DNA of 64,000 nucleotides from Pseudomonas sp. SG20056 (GTDB taxonomy: Bacteria; Pseudomonadota; Gammaproteobacteria; Pseudomonadales; Pseudomonadaceae), in NCBI RefSeq assembly GCF_031764535.1, contig NZ_CP134499.1, forward strand, positions 248,001 through 312,000, written 5' to 3'. The notes beneath the pieces were generated by a model that saw only the letters and a program-made list of their open reading frames with translations, was not told where the DNA came from and did not search any database. Shown piece after piece: positions 56,728-64,000 of this stretch (within the stretch, counting starts at the first letter, position 1; every line of letters starts with the position of its first letter). A program made the translations under genes and the position numbers.

Positions 56728-56885
56728 CGGGCTTTTCCTCTGCGGTTGATGGCCATGCAGTGTAGGTGCGGGCGGTGTCCGGTCAACGAGCATGCCTGTG
56801 CCTGATAGCTATGCATAAGCTTGGGGCTTGGGCCGCCGCCTGACAGTGGCTATGCTAGGGGCTGAACTCTTGAGGAATACCGCCT

Positions 56886-57302
56886 GTGAAAGCCTGGATC
56901 GCATTGTTGTTGGTTCTGTCCCTGCCCTTGGCGGCGTACGCCTCGGAAGATAAAGAGGCTAAGGAGGGGGAAGGGGCCGCTCCGGTGGTGGCTTATGTCT
57001 CTCTGTTTCCTGCGTTGGTGGGGAATTTTGGTGAGGGGCCGAAGCTCAAGTTCTTCAAGGCCGATATTTCCCTGCGGGTAACTGGCGCGGATGTCGAGGC
57101 CAAGGTCAAGCACCATGATCCGCTGATCCGCAATCAACTGGTTATGCTGTTTTCCCAGCAGACCGAGGAGGCCATGTCGGCCCCAGGCGCTCGCGAAACC
57201 TTGCGTGCCGAGGCGCTCAAGCAGGTGCAGGAAGTGCTCACCCAGGAAGAAGGCAAGCCGCTGGTGGAAGACCTGCTATTCAATAACCTGATTATTCAAT
57301 AA
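56886..57302 (+). CDS. FliL-like secreted protein
   Basis: A 138-residue protein with a signal peptide (1-19, LAAYAS) followed by a domain resembling FliL, the flagellar basal-body protein: VAYVSLFPALVGNFG, YADISLRVTG-type strand FFKADISLRVTG and PLIRNQLVMLFSQQTEEAM. Similar stand-alone genes occur in pseudomonads away from flagellar loci. The start is GTG after GAGGAATACCGCC; no ATG lies near. Role unknown; a membrane protein interaction is likely. No flagellar genes are nearby. Confidence 0.85.
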   Translation: MKAWIALLLVLSLPLAAYASEDKEAKEGEGAAPVVAYVSLFPALVGNFGEGPKLKFFKADISLRVTGADVEAKVKHHDPLIRNQLVMLFSQQTEEAMSAPGARETLRAEALKQVQEVLTQEEGKPLVEDLLFNNLIIQ

Positions 57303-57330
57303 TCCCGCATGGGGCAGGCGCTGCGCTATT

Positions 57331-57780
57331 TCAGCGCAGCGCCAGTACGGCTGCCCACTCCTCGGCGCTGACGGGCATCACCGAAAGGCGGCTGCCCTTC
57401 TGCACCAGCGGCAACGCCAGCAGCGCGCTCTGCGTTTTCAGCTGCGCCAGCGGGATCACCCGCTTGAACGCTTCGACAAACGCCACATCGACCGCGCTCC
57501 AGGGGTTCTTGGCGTCGCTGGCCTTGGCGTCGAAGTAATGGCTAGCAGGCTCTAGCGCAGTGGGATCGGGGTAGTGCGCCGAGGCGATACGGGCGATTCC
57601 GGCAATGCCCGGCTCCGGGCAACTGGAGTGGTAAAAGAAGAACAAATCCCCTGGCTGCATGCTGCGCAGGAAGTTGCGCGCCTGGTAATTGCGCACACCA
57701 TCCCAGCGTGTCTGCTCCAGGCGCTGCAGATCGTGAATCGAGAGTTCGTCGGGTTCTGACTTCATCAGCCAATAAGGCAT
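57331..57780 (-). CDS. EVE domain-containing protein
   Basis: A 149-residue single-domain EVE protein (related to YTH/ASCH readers of modified bases). It opens with MPYWLMKSEPDELSIHDLQR and has WDGVRNYQARNFLRSMQPGD and FFYHSSCPEPGIAGIARI, the binding-pocket motifs. EVE proteins can bind modified DNA or RNA bases; the target here is unknown. It is convergent with the FliL-like gene. Confidence 0.93.
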   Translation of the reverse strand: MPYWLMKSEPDELSIHDLQRLEQTRWDGVRNYQARNFLRSMQPGDLFFFYHSSCPEPGIAGIARIASAHYPDPTALEPASHYFDAKASDAKNPWSAVDVAFVEAFKRVIPLAQLKTQSALLALPLVQKGSRLSVMPVSAEEWAAVLALR

Positions 57781-57951
57781 GAACTTTGCTCCTGTGATTC
57801 AGTCCGTTAGCGGGCAGGTGCTGTTTGCCTGGTGGTGCCCGGCGTGTTGCAGTGTTGCGCCCGGCGCGTGTGGATGGCAGCCGCTGTTGGACCTATAAAA
57901 ATAATCGCCGCGAATACAGCGTGCGCTATGCCTTTAAGGGGGAGGCATTCG

Positions 57952-58086
57952 ATGAAACGTAAACCAGATATGTTGTTGATTTTGGTAATACTGTTCAGCC
58001 TGGGTGTGGTTACTACCGGTTATACCCAGAGTTTGTGGGATCGCCAGGCTGATACGCCGGTCACTCAGTCGCAAGCGGCGGGTTGA
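57952..58086 (+). CDS. Small single-helix membrane protein, 44 residues
   Basis: MKRKPDMLLILVILFSLGV is a charged start plus one hydrophobic helix (about residues 7-25), and a polar tail TQSLWDRQADTPVTQ. The ATG has an excellent ribosome site (GGGGGAGG, seven bases upstream). An open extension to 57832 exists but overlaps no family. I do not recognise it; small proteins of this shape are commonly left out of annotation. Confidence 0.6.
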   Translation: MKRKPDMLLILVILFSLGVVTTGYTQSLWDRQADTPVTQSQAAG

Positions 58087-58137
58087 TTCTGGTACGTACC
58101 GCAGGGAGTGCGGTACAGCCTTTACTAACGGCTTGAT

Positions 58138-58734
58138 TCAATACCACGCCTTGTCCGTCACTGTGCCTTGCAGTGGCACATCCCAACTGGCCATGGTCAG
58201 TCGATCTACCTGCTGACACTCATGTGCCAAGCCCAATAATGTCGGTTTGTGCCAATTTTTGCGCAGTGCGAGATACGCCAGGCTGCGGTCATAGAACCCG
58301 CCGCCCATACCCAGGCGCGCGCCGTGGCGGTCGAAACCGACCAGCGGCAGCAATACCAGATCCAGAGTCCAGACCTTGCGTTGCTGTTTGCAGTTGCGCC
58401 GAGGCTCGTCAATGCCGAAGCGGTTTTTCTGCAAGTGTTCGCCAGGTCGGATGCGTTGAAACACCATCTTGCTGCGCGGCCAGGGGCTGAGCACTGGCAA
58501 ATAGGTCGACTTGCCGCGTTGCTGTGCGGCACGCAACAGGGGACGCGGGTCGATCTCGCCATCATTGGGCAGGTACAGGGCAATGTGTCGCGCGCGGCGA
58601 AACAGCGGGTGCTGCGCCAGCTGTTTATACAGGCCTTGGGCAGCTTGGCGCTGGGCGTGGCGGCTGAGCGCGCGACGCTGTACGCGCAGATGGCGGCGTA
58701 ACTGCGCGCGGCTTAGTGCTGAGGTGTCGAGCAT
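58138..58734 (-). CDS. fau: 5-formyltetrahydrofolate cyclo-ligase
   Basis: A 198-residue enzyme that converts 5-formyl-THF to 5,10-methenyl-THF with ATP. Motifs: LSRAQLRRHLRVQRRAL (N-terminus), RARHIALYLPNDGEIDP, and the ATP/substrate loop RLGMGGGFYDRSLAYL. The gene lies directly downstream of the 6S RNA on the same strand, the arrangement found across gammaproteobacteria, where fau (ygfA) is read from the 6S transcript. Confidence 0.94.
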   Translation of the reverse strand: MLDTSALSRAQLRRHLRVQRRALSRHAQRQAAQGLYKQLAQHPLFRRARHIALYLPNDGEIDPRPLLRAAQQRGKSTYLPVLSPWPRSKMVFQRIRPGEHLQKNRFGIDEPRRNCKQQRKVWTLDLVLLPLVGFDRHGARLGMGGGFYDRSLAYLALRKNWHKPTLLGLAHECQQVDRLTMASWDVPLQGTVTDKAWY

Positions 58735-58783
58735 GGGCTGTTGCGGTAGCGATTGCCGCAGAGAGGCAATCGGCTGAAAAAGG

Positions 58784-58963
58784 TGACTCCCCGACGTGCC
58801 GCTGTCGGCTTAGCCCTTGAACCCGAAAGTTCAAGGTGGAGGTTGCAGGAGGCGTTAAGGCTTTCCGTCAAGCGGACATGCACACCGGCTTCAACGTGCA
58901 ACCTCCGGGGTTGTGCGAATCGGCTCAGGGACATCACCAACTGGCGCACACTCCAGGGAGCGG
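58784..58963 (-). ncRNA. ssrS: 6S RNA
   Basis: About 180 nt on the minus strand between zapA and fau. Read 5' to 3' it has CGCTCCCTGGAGTGTGCGCC, TGTCCCTGAGCCGA, the central hairpin CTTGAACTTTCGGGTTCAAG, GGGCTAAGCCGAC, and closes with GGGGAGTCACC and a T-run. The 5' and 3' ends pair to form the long stem with an open central bubble that mimics a melted promoter and sequesters sigma-70 RNA polymerase in stationary phase. Boundaries are estimated: start about 7 nt after a TATACT, end at the T-run. Confidence 0.88.
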
Positions 58964-58968
58964 CGGCC

Positions 58969-58974
58969 AGTATA
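58969..58974 (-). promoter_or_regulatory. -10 box (TATACT) of the 6S RNA gene
   Basis: On the minus strand TATACT ends about 6 nt before the expected 6S start. A poor -35 (TTGCGT) lies 15 bp further upstream. It is the only good promoter element near the RNA's 5' end. Confidence 0.55.
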
Positions 58975-59004
58975 CCCGAAAGCGTCGGCACGCAATCAGC
59001 TGCC

Positions 59005-59310
59005 TTACTCATCGGCATCCCGAGCCAGAGCGCTGTCGACCCGATTGAGCAGGCTACGCACCTGATCACGGTTGGCGCCGGCCTGTTGATCAAGGTGTTG
59101 CTGTTTGTGTAGCAGGTCGTGGGTGATGTTCAGGGCAGCCATCACCGCAACGCGGTCGGCACCGATCACTTTGCCGCTTGAGCGGATCTCCCGCATCTTG
59201 CCATCCAGATAGCGCGCGGCGCTTTCCAGGTTGCTGCGTTCATCGCTCGGACAGGCGATGCAATATTCTTTGTCCAGAATCTGGACGGTCAAGGTATTCG
59301 ACTGGGTCAT
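59005..59310 (-). CDS. zapA: ZapA, FtsZ-associated cell division protein
   Basis: A 101-residue protein. The N-terminal domain has LTVQILDKEYCIACPSDERS and NLESAARYLDGKMREI; the C-terminal half is a coiled coil (THDLLHKQQHLDQQ). ZapA crosslinks FtsZ filaments. The ATG at 59310 overlaps the stop of the upstream TIGR02449 gene (TAATG). It precedes 6S RNA and fau, the conserved order. Confidence 0.95.
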   Translation of the reverse strand: MTQSNTLTVQILDKEYCIACPSDERSNLESAARYLDGKMREIRSSGKVIGADRVAVMAALNITHDLLHKQQHLDQQAGANRDQVRSLLNRVDSALARDADE

Positions 59311-59516
59311 TAATCCTGCTCCAGGGCTTTGAGGCGCGAAATCATGGATTCGACCTTGTGCCGGGCCATTTCGTTCTTTTCGATTAGATGGGCACGTTCT
59401 TCGCGCCAGGCCTTTTCGCTTGTCAGAAGCTGTCGGTTTTGCGCCTTGAGCTGTTCGACCCGCTGGATCAGCAAGTCCAGCTTGGTCGTAAGAGCCTGCA
59501 GGTCGACGTCTTCCAT
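59310..59516 (-). CDS. TIGR02449 family coiled-coil protein (ZapB-like)
   Basis: A 68-residue all-helical protein; DLQALTTKLDLLIQRVEQLK and NRQLLTSEKAWREERAHLIE carry heptad repeats over nearly the whole length. The family (TIGR02449) resembles ZapB, the coiled-coil partner of ZapA, and precedes zapA in many gammaproteobacteria, where it likely helps the Z-ring. ATG with GAGAACC in front. Role inferred from position and form. Confidence 0.88.
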   Translation of the reverse strand: MEDVDLQALTTKLDLLIQRVEQLKAQNRQLLTSEKAWREERAHLIEKNEMARHKVESMISRLKALEQD

Positions 59517-59721
59517 GGTTCTCTACTCGTACTAGGTGAGTGGGCTGGCAGGTGAAAAATAGCGTCTTTGCGGCGTCTTCGACAGTACCAAGCGGTGCGC
59601 GGCACAGTTGTTTGCCAGTGTGAGGCAGTTCAGTGCGCCAGAGATTGATGCAATTTACCCATGGATCACGATGCGGCAATTTTTGCGCTGGCTGAGCGGG
59701 CTCCGTCGAGCCGCTTGCATA

Positions 59722-59749
59722 GTCTTGGCACGCCTGCCGGTGCTAGGAT
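59722..59749 (+). promoter_or_regulatory. Candidate extended -10 promoter of the pepP-ubiH operon
   Basis: TGCTAGGAT (59741-59749) is an extended -10 element (TG-N-TAGGAT), with a weak GTCTTG 13-16 bp upstream. It lies 47 bp before the first gene of the five-gene block. Confidence 0.35.
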
Positions 59750-59796
59750 ACAAGGCCTCCATTCTAGTGATCGCGCAGCTTTGCGCCTAGTTATCT

Positions 59797-60351
59797 ATGC
59801 CAACTTCAAATTCTCCGTACTCCGCGTTTGCCGCCCTGCTCGCCAGTAGCGGCCACACCATTTCCCCTGCCGAGTTGCATGGTCTGTTGCTCGGTCGCAG
59901 CTGTGCTGGTGCGGGCTTTGAAATCGATTCCTGGCTGGTGGATGCCGCCGAGCTGCTCGGCGCGGCACCGGAAGACACCGTGCGCCAGGCGCTGATCGGC
60001 CTGCAGGAAATGGTCAAGAACGAGCTGTCCAGCAATGACGTCACCGTGGTGCTGTTGCTGCCCAGCGACGATGCGCCGCTTAGCGAGCGTGCCGTGGCTC
60101 TGGGACAATGGTGTCAGGGCTTCCTCGGCGGCTTCGGTCTGACTGCCCGTGACAGCGCCCTGAGCTCCGAAGCCATGGAAGTGCTGCAGGACCTCTCGGC
60201 GATTTCCCAGGTGCAGAACGCCCTGGACGAGTCCGATGATGGCGAAAACGATTACATGGAAGTGATGGAGTATCTGCGCGTTGCGCCGCTGCTGCTGTTC
60301 AGCGAGTGCGCCAAGCCAGTGGTTGCCGCGGCGAAGCCGTCGCTGCATTGA
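59797..60351 (+). CDS. UPF0149/YgfB family protein
   Basis: A 184-residue acidic, helical protein of the YecA/YgfB (UPF0149) family. Recognised by [47 protein letters not shown] and a tail [24 protein letters not shown]. In P. aeruginosa the corresponding YgfB has been linked to AmpC beta-lactamase and alpA regulation. It starts the pepP-ubiH-ubiI block, as in other gammaproteobacteria. Confidence 0.92.
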   Translation: MPTSNSPYSAFAALLASSGHTISPAELHGLLLGRSCAGAGFEIDSWLVDAAELLGAAPEDTVRQALIGLQEMVKNELSSNDVTVVLLLPSDDAPLSERAVALGQWCQGFLGGFGLTARDSALSSEAMEVLQDLSAISQVQNALDESDDGENDYMEVMEYLRVAPLLLFSECAKPVVAAAKPSLH

Positions 60352-60384
60352 TTTTCATGCAATAGAAGTGGACTCAATCTGCCC

Positions 60385-61719
60385 ATGATCAGCATCCCCA
60401 AGTCGGAATACGCCCGTCGGCGCAAGGCGCTGATGGCGCAGATGGAACCCAACAGCATCGCGATTTTGCCGGCTGCGCCGGTGTATATCCGCAACCGCGA
60501 TGTTGAGCATATCTACCGCCAGGACAGTGACTTTCAGTACCTCTCCGGCTTTCCCGAGCCGGAGGCGGTAATCGCGCTGATTCCCGGGCGCGAGCATGGT
60601 GAGTACGTACTGTTCTGCCGCGAGCGTGACCCGCTACGCGAACTGTGGGACGGCCTGCGTGCTGGCCAGGATGGCGCAATCAGCCAGTATGGCGCGGATG
60701 ACGCGTTCCCGATTGGTGACATCGACGACATCCTGCCGGGGCTGATCGAGGGCCGTGATCGGGTCTATTCCTCCATGGGCACCAACCATGAGTTCGACCG
60801 CCAGCTGATGGAGTGGATCAACGTGATCCGTTCCAAGGCGCGTCAGGGCGCGACGCCGCCGAACGAGTTCATCACCCTTGAGCACCTGCTGCATGACCTG
60901 CGCCTGTACAAGTCGGCGGCTGAGGTCAAGGTGATGAAAGAGGCGGCGGAGATCAGCGCGCGCGCGCATGTGCGGGCCATGCAGGCCAGTCGTGCCGGCT
61001 TGTTCGAGTATCACCTGGAAGCCGAGCTGGATTACGAGTTCCGCAAGGGCGGGGCAAAGATGCCGGCCTATGGCAGCATCGTCGCGGCCGGCAAGAACGC
61101 CTGCATCCTGCATTACCGTGAGAATGATGCGCCGCTGAAAGAAGGTGATCTGGTGCTGATCGATGCCGGTTGCGAGATCGACTGCTACGCCAGCGATATC
61201 ACCCGCACCTTTCCGGTCAGTGGCACCTTCTCGCCGGAACAGAAGGCGATCTACGAGCTGGTGCTGGCGGCGCAGGAAGCCGCGTTCAAGGAAATCGCCC
61301 CCGGTAAACACTGGAACCAGGCTCATGAGGCCACTGTGCAGGTCATCACTGCCGGGCTGGTAGAGCTGGGGCTGCTCAGCGGCGATGTTGATGAGCTGAT
61401 TGCCGCTGAAGCCTACAAACCTTTTTACATGCACCGCGCCGGTCACTGGCTGGGCATGGATGTGCACGACGTCGGCGAGTACAAGGTTGGCGGCGAATGG
61501 CGCGAGCTGGAAGTCGGCATGGCCATGACCGTTGAGCCCGGCATCTATATCGCCGTGGACAATCAGGACGTGGCGAAGAAGTGGCGCGGCATTGGTGTGC
61601 GCATCGAAGACGACGTGGTGGTGACCAAGACCGGCTGCGAGATTCTCACTGGCGGCGTGCCGAAAACCGTCGCCGAGATCGAAGCGCTGATGGCTGCCGC
61701 CCGCAGCGTGGCGGCCTAG
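60385..61719 (+). CDS. pepP: Xaa-Pro aminopeptidase
   Basis: A 444-residue metalloaminopeptidase P that removes the N-terminal residue before proline. The pita-bread domain holds the two-metal ligands: Asp in LIDAGCEIDCYASDITRTFP (two Asp), His in HRAGHWLGMDVHD, Glu in MTVEPGIY and Glu in VRIEDDVVVT. The N-terminal domain covers residues 1-170. It begins 33 bp after the UPF0149 gene and stops three bases before ubiH. Confidence 0.96.
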   Translation: MISIPKSEYARRRKALMAQMEPNSIAILPAAPVYIRNRDVEHIYRQDSDFQYLSGFPEPEAVIALIPGREHGEYVLFCRERDPLRELWDGLRAGQDGAISQYGADDAFPIGDIDDILPGLIEGRDRVYSSMGTNHEFDRQLMEWINVIRSKARQGATPPNEFITLEHLLHDLRLYKSAAEVKVMKEAAEISARAHVRAMQASRAGLFEYHLEAELDYEFRKGGAKMPAYGSIVAAGKNACILHYRENDAPLKEGDLVLIDAGCEIDCYASDITRTFPVSGTFSPEQKAIYELVLAAQEAAFKEIAPGKHWNQAHEATVQVITAGLVELGLLSGDVDELIAAEAYKPFYMHRAGHWLGMDVHDVGEYKVGGEWRELEVGMAMTVEPGIYIAVDNQDVAKKWRGIGVRIEDDVVVTKTGCEILTGGVPKTVAEIEALMAAARSVAA

Positions 61720-61722
61720 AGC

Positions 61723-62910
61723 ATGCCACGCGCCGACATTGCGATTATTGGCGGCGGCCTGGTCGGCGCGAGTTTGGCCGTGGCGTTGCAGGCCGAGGCC
61801 AAGCAGCGCGGCTGGCGTATTTGCCTGATTGAACCCTTCACTCCGGGCAACGGTTACCAGCCCAGCTATGACGCACGTTCGACTGCGCTGTCGTTTGGTT
61901 CGCAGCAGATTTATCAGCGTCTCGGCCTGTGGCAGCAGATCAGCCAGCGTGCCGAGCCGATCAAGCAGATTCATGTTTCCGACCGTGGCCGTTTCGCTGC
62001 CGCGCGCTTGAGTGCCGAGGAAGAAGGCGTGCCGGCGCTGGGGTACGTGGTGGAAAACGCCTGGCTCGGCGAATGCCTGTGGCAGGCGCTGGATCAACAG
62101 GTGGTGAGCTGGCGCAGCCCGGCCCAGGTCACGCGGATGCAGGCCCTGGCCGATGGCTACCGGCTGACTTTGGATGACGGCGGCGAATTGGAATGCAGCC
62201 TGGCGATTCTCGCTGAAGGTGGCCGCTCCGGGCTGCGTGAGCAACTGGGCATCGCCGTCAGCAACACGCCTTATGGCCAGAGCGCGCTGATCGCCAACGT
62301 CAGCCCGCAAGAGGCGCATAACGGCCTGGCCTTCGAGCGCTTTACCGAAGAAGGGCCGATGGCCATGCTGCCGCTGGCGGATAACCGCTGTGCGCTGGTC
62401 TGGACCCGCGCCAGCCTGGAGGCCGAACGCCTGTCGACACTCGACGATGCGGCGTTTCTCGCCGAGTTGCAGCAGGCTTTCGGTTACCGCCTGGGCAGTT
62501 TGCGCCAGGTCGGCACGCGGCACCTTTATCCGCTGGCGCTGACCGCGGCCAAGGAGCAGGTGCGTCAGCATCTGGTGGTGCTCGGCAACGCCGCGCACAG
62601 CCTGCATCCGATTGCCGGGCAGGGCTACAACCTGTCGCTGCGCGACACCCTGGTGCTGGCCGAAACCCTGCTGGCCAGCCACGCGCCCTTGGGTGATCTG
62701 GCCACGTTGCAGCGCTACCTGAATAGCCAGCAGATGGACCAGCAGTTGACCGTCGGCTTCTCTGATCAGGTAACCCGTCTGTTCAGCACCGGCCAGCCGC
62801 TGTTGGCCGCCGGGCGTAACCTCGGTTTGCTTGGTCTCGATCTTCTTCCTCCGGCGAAACGCTGGTTTGCCCGCCAGGCCATGGGCCTCGGCACCCGCTC
62901 GGAGCATTGA
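61723..62910 (+). CDS. ubiH: UbiH, 2-octaprenyl-6-methoxyphenol hydroxylase
   Basis: A 395-residue FAD monooxygenase of ubiquinone synthesis. It has the N-terminal dinucleotide fold (IAIIGGGLVGASLAVAL-type start), the DARSTALS motif, and the second FAD motif GNAAHSLHPIAGQGYNLSLRD. Together with UbiI and UbiF-type enzymes it hydroxylates the ring. It follows pepP by three bases and precedes a DUF4442 gene. Confidence 0.94.
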   Translation: MPRADIAIIGGGLVGASLAVALQAEAKQRGWRICLIEPFTPGNGYQPSYDARSTALSFGSQQIYQRLGLWQQISQRAEPIKQIHVSDRGRFAAARLSAEEEGVPALGYVVENAWLGECLWQALDQQVVSWRSPAQVTRMQALADGYRLTLDDGGELECSLAILAEGGRSGLREQLGIAVSNTPYGQSALIANVSPQEAHNGLAFERFTEEGPMAMLPLADNRCALVWTRASLEAERLSTLDDAAFLAELQQAFGYRLGSLRQVGTRHLYPLALTAAKEQVRQHLVVLGNAAHSLHPIAGQGYNLSLRDTLVLAETLLASHAPLGDLATLQRYLNSQQMDQQLTVGFSDQVTRLFSTGQPLLAAGRNLGLLGLDLLPPAKRWFARQAMGLGTRSEH

Positions 62911-62913
62911 TTC

Positions 62914-63396
62914 ATGTCGGCAAACAAACTGGCGCGCAAGGCGCGGCTGCTGCGTTGGGTGATGAACTTGTATCCGCCCTACCTGGGGGCTGGCGTGCGG
63001 GTGCGACAGATCAGCGCGGACTTCCGTCAGGTGCAGGTCAAAATGGGCCTGGGTTGGTATAACCGTAACTATGTTGGCACCCAGTTCGGCGGCAGTCTGT
63101 ATTCGATGACCGATCCGTTCTTCATGCTGATGATCATGGAAAATCTCGGGCGCGATTTTATTGTCTGGGACAAGTCCGCGCGCATCGACTTTATCGCCCC
63201 CGGCAAAGGCCCGGTGTACGCCGACTTCAGCATCGACCAAGGACTGCTTGACGATATTCGCCAGCACACCGCAGACGGTGACAAGTACCACCCCGAGCTG
63301 CATGTAGAGGTGCGCGATGGCAGCGGTACCTTGGTGGCGCGGGTGCATAAAACTCTCTACGTGCGACTAAAACCGCGCGCTCGGCAGGCAGCCTGA
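62914..63396 (+). CDS. DUF4442 family hotdog-fold protein
   Basis: A 160-residue protein with the DUF4442 hotdog core: MGLGWYNRNYVGTQFGGSLY, MIMENLGRDFIVWDK, and ARIDFIAPGKGPVYADFSI. The fold is like PaaI thioesterases, but the family role is not established. It sits between ubiH and ubiI in pseudomonads, which may link it to quinone or lipid chemistry, though that is inference. Starts three bases after ubiH. Confidence 0.9.
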   Translation: MSANKLARKARLLRWVMNLYPPYLGAGVRVRQISADFRQVQVKMGLGWYNRNYVGTQFGGSLYSMTDPFFMLMIMENLGRDFIVWDKSARIDFIAPGKGPVYADFSIDQGLLDDIRQHTADGDKYHPELHVEVRDGSGTLVARVHKTLYVRLKPRARQAA

Positions 63397-63410
63397 ACAA
63401 GGAATATGTG

Positions 63411-64000
63411 ATGCAAGCGGATCTGATCATCGTAGGCGCAGGCATGGTGGGCAGCGCCCTGGCGCTGGCTCTGCAGGATCAGGGCCTGGAAATTCTGCTG
63501 GTCGATGGCAGCCCGCTGAGCGTCAAACCCTTTGATCCGCAGGCTGCCTTCGAGCCCCGAGTTAGCGCGCTGTCGGTTGCCAGCCAACGCATTCTTGAAC
63601 GCCTGGGCGTGTGGGAAGGCATCGCCGCGCGGCGTGTCTGCCCCTATGGCGAGATGCAGGTGTGGGATGGTTCCGGTACCGGGCAGATTCACTTCAGCGC
63701 GGCCAGCGTGCATGCCGAATCCCTCGGCCATATTGTCGAGAACCGTGTGGTGCAAGACGCGCTGCTTGAGCGCCTGCATGACAGTTCGATTGGCTTGCTC
63801 CCCGGCGCGCGTCTGGAGCAGCTGCGTCGCTCGGGCGAGGGCTGGTTATTGAGCCTCAATGATGGGCGTGAGCTGCGTGCGCCATTGGTTATCGCTGCGG
63901 ATGGGGCCAACTCAGCGGTACGCCGCCTGGCAGGTTGCGCCACCCGTGAATGGGATTACTTGCACCACGCCATTGTCACCAGCGTGCGCTGCGCCAAACC
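63411..64000 (+). CDS. ubiI: UbiI/VisC-like ubiquinone hydroxylase, 5' part
   Basis: The first 196 codons of a flavin monooxygenase that continues beyond the window. The FAD fold starts DLIIVGAGMVGSALALAL, with FEPRVSALSVASQRILERLGVW (family DxR-type motif) and VIAADGANSAVRRL. It matches the UbiH/UbiI/UbiF family; its position after ubiH and DUF4442 is that of visC/ubiI in P. aeruginosa. RBS AAGGAATATGTG before ATG. The C-terminal half cannot be judged. Confidence 0.88.
   Translation, partial: MQADLIIVGAGMVGSALALALQDQGLEILLVDGSPLSVKPFDPQAAFEPRVSALSVASQRILERLGVWEGIAARRVCPYGEMQVWDGSGTGQIHFSAASVHAESLGHIVENRVVQDALLERLHDSSIGLLPGARLEQLRRSGEGWLLSLNDGRELRAPLVIAADGANSAVRRLAGCATREWDYLHHAIVTSVRCAK

Noticed and set aside
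60634..63348. A 904-codon open frame on the minus strand across pepP, ubiH and the DUF4442 gene
   Set aside because: It lies opposite well-supported conserved genes, has low-complexity His/Gln/Ala-rich content and no domain. Long antisense frames are usual in GC-rich coding DNA.

Overview
This is a 64-kb stretch of a Pseudomonas chromosome, high in GC and densely coded on both strands. The genus call rests on several Pseudomonas-typical genes: SutA, AlgZ/AlgR, AlgQ, the histone-like AlgP, a HemD-HemX fusion, and gene blocks that I recall in the same order in P. aeruginosa (ubiK-glnK-amtB-sutA-xerC-dapF-lysA-lptM-cyaY-rnk-cyaA-argH-algZR-hemCDXY-algQ-algP; hemB-ppk-ppx-trxA-rho-ubiD; fau-6S-zapA-pepP-ubiH-ubiI). 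It is probably not P. aeruginosa itself: the left end is arranged differently, dsbH is not seen beside hemY, an AraC gene and a MITE-like element separate lptM from cyaY, and two ammonium transporter genes stand in tandem. All homology statements come from recognition of sequence, not from a search.

Layout. 1-2.7 kb: tail of an FAH-family gene, then a CarO-like OB-fold gene between two CarP/YjiK-like beta-propeller genes, with CarR/BqsR-type TTAAG repeats. 2.6-6.2 kb: MATE exporter, divergent LysR regulator, class I amidotransferase. 6.3-12.2 kb: comM, ubiK, the glnK-amtB-amtB nitrogen cluster and sutA, which is flanked by two copies of an intergenic repeat. 12.3-16.9 kb: leftward HAD-xerC-DUF484-dapF-lysA-lptM block. 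17.0-20.3 kb: a 266-bp MITE-like element, AraC regulator, cyaY, a DUF1289 gene, rnk and a lipase. 20.3-26.2 kb (minus strand): cyaA, small conserved genes and argH. 26.4-35.4 kb: algZ-algR, hemC-hemDX-hemY, a DUF3833 lipoprotein, algQ, an FKBP isomerase and algP. 35.4-46.0 kb: ABC-F ATPase, MscS channel, TerC, LysE, SDR, a cytochrome c-FTR1 iron permease, YaiI, a thioesterase, elbB and a fatty acid hydroxylase. 46.2-57.8 kb: hemB, ppk/ppx, trxA, rho, ubiD with a flavin reductase, a quinone oxidoreductase, a FliL-like protein and an EVE protein. 57.9-64 kb: fau, 6S RNA, zapA and a ZapB-like gene, then UPF0149-pepP-ubiH-DUF4442-ubiI, cut by the window end.

Several genes form functional groups. 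hemC, hemD-X, hemY and hemB belong to tetrapyrrole synthesis. ubiK, ubiD, ubiH and ubiI belong to ubiquinone synthesis. glnK and the two amt genes form an ammonium-sensing and uptake unit. AlgZ/R, AlgQ, AlgP and CyaA are global regulators linked in pseudomonads to alginate and virulence control. SutA, Rho, AlgQ and 6S RNA all act on RNA polymerase or transcription.

The most unusual signals are in non-coding DNA: the phased TTAAG array before carO, the MITE-like element with 4-bp flanking repeats, the paired structured repeats around sutA, a terminator-like hairpin in the rnk leader, palindromes between elbB and the hydroxylase gene, and an open frame in the rho leader. I found no phage, CRISPR array, integrase island or toxin-antitoxin module, and no convincing undescribed multigene system.
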